From Armatimonadota bacterium (GTDB lineage Bacteria > Armatimonadota > Fimbriimonadia > Fimbriimonadales > Fimbriimonadaceae): a DNA stretch of 64,000 nucleotides. The notes beneath the pieces were generated by a model. It was not told the origin of the DNA. It saw nothing but the letters and a program-made list of their open reading frames with translations, and ran no database searches. The position numbers were made by a program, and so were the translations under genes. Position 1 is the stretch's first letter. Every line of letters begins with the position of its first letter. This document shows positions 63,495-64,000 of the stretch, one piece after another. The stretch is taken from the NCBI GenBank assembly GCA_016789105.1, contig JAEURN010000010.1, positions 115,348-179,347 of the forward strand. The letters run 5' to 3'.

Positions 63495-64000
63495 ATGCCA
63501 ACCTGCCCTCCTGCCGCGCAACTGCTCAAGCACCCGGATGACGCCACCGGGTCGGAAGCGGCCTATGAGCAGTTGGTAATCCGGGAATTCCCGAACTTGA
63601 TCCGGCTCGCCCGGCGGTTGAGTTGGCCCGATTCCGATCTGGCATCCGACCTGGTCCAAGGGGCGGTGGTCAAGGGTTTGAGGGCCCTGCGCGAATCTAA
63701 ATTCGTCATCGGTCCAAATAGCCGGGCTTGGCTCAGGCAAGCCGTCACCCTGGAATTCCTGCTCCACCGCCGGTCCCAAAAACCGGTGGCCCCATTGGAT
63801 GCCGGGATCGAAGAGCGGCTCTCTGCCCCGCTATCGCAACCCTTTGGAAACGAGATTTCCGACGAAATCCTACGAGCCGTCCAAGACCTGCCAGAAGACC
63901 AGCGCGACCTTGTGGTCTTGGTGGACTTGGAAGGCATGGAATACCTTGAAGCCAGCAAAATGCTCGGGATCCCGGTCGGCACCGTACGCTCCCGTCTAAG
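63495..64000 (+). CDS. ECF-type RNA polymerase sigma factor (partial, runs off right edge)
   Basis: The frame from ATG 63495 stays open to the window end (168 codons). It shows region 2 (about 25-90: LIRLARRLSWPDSDLASDLV, QGAVVKGLRAL) and region 4 (about 120-168: ILRAVQDLPEDQRDLVVLVD, LEGMEYLEASKMLGIPVGTV, ending RSRL). The region-4 helix-turn-helix is cut by the window edge near its end. It lies 73 nt after the cyclase gene on the same strand. The anti-sigma partner, if any, would be outside the window. Confidence 0.85.
   Translation, partial: MPTCPPAAQLLKHPDDATGSEAAYEQLVIREFPNLIRLARRLSWPDSDLASDLVQGAVVKGLRALRESKFVIGPNSRAWLRQAVTLEFLLHRRSQKPVAPLDAGIEERLSAPLSQPFGNEISDEILRAVQDLPEDQRDLVVLVDLEGMEYLEASKMLGIPVGTVRSRL

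Overview
The window looks like a GC-rich (roughly 60 % by eye) diderm bacterium of the Armatimonadota, most likely the Fimbriimonadia. This is inferred from several features together: pseudopilins with the N-terminus FTLIELLVVIAIIAILAAI followed by PVFAQAK, two PEP-CTERM proteins, an MCE protein and a giant beta-barrel protein that imply an outer membrane, a GH78 rhamnosidase, and a 23S-5S unit with no 16S beside it. No phage, transposase, plasmid, defence or CRISPR module is visible. This is chromosomal sequence with a few accessory-looking patches.

Layout. 1-2 kb: the C-terminal half of a cobalamin-dependent methionine synthase running off the left edge, a peroxiredoxin and a BON lipoprotein. 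2-4.4 kb: an AT-richer four-gene envelope cassette (DUF1573-like protein, pseudopilin, Cys-rich secreted protein, membrane-anchored protein) behind a G12 tract. 4.4-7.8 kb: 5S and 23S rRNA on the minus strand with their own consensus promoter, a long processing stem and a terminator. 8-18 kb: PEP-CTERM metalloprotease, GH78 rhamnosidase, tRNA-CAT, PPC-type secreted protein, hisF operon, xthA, REP-like repeats. 18-28 kb: ECF sigma/anti-sigma pair, HDOD protein, dnaJ-hspR operon, DUF418 protein and esterase, retropepsin/RimK pair with an RCK_C fusion, PhyH oxygenase, AcuC-like deacetylase. 28-34.3 kb: a large secreted protein convergent with a 1161-residue beta-barrel protein. 34.4-43 kb: aat, DinB, a pseudopilin behind a TPP riboswitch, isocitrate dehydrogenase-like gene, rmlD, YHYH protein, DUF4382 lipoprotein, ctlX, dienelactone hydrolase. 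43-50.4 kb: histidine utilisation (hutU, hutH, hutG, hutI) led by an isoprenylcysteine-methyltransferase-like gene and interrupted by an opposing PEP-CTERM gene. 50.4-64 kb: BNR-repeat protein, Gfo/Idh oxidoreductase, EamA transporter, half-length TauE, thioredoxin-fold protein, tRNA-Val, clpC, secreted protein, MCE/beta-barrel fusion, rplI, diguanylate cyclase, and a partial ECF sigma factor.

The four Hut enzymes would convert histidine to glutamate plus formamide. DnaJ, HspR and ClpC form a protein-quality-control theme. The pseudopilins, PEP-CTERM proteins, DUF4382 lipoprotein, barrel proteins and MCE fusion show heavy investment in the envelope.

Two signals span or stand out across the window. 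Many transcription units have a TANNNT hexamer exactly 6 nt before an ATG or GTG, often without a Shine-Dalgarno sequence, which points to widespread leaderless mRNAs. A well-formed TPP aptamer followed by an intrinsic terminator sits directly upstream of a pseudopilin gene instead of a thiamin gene.
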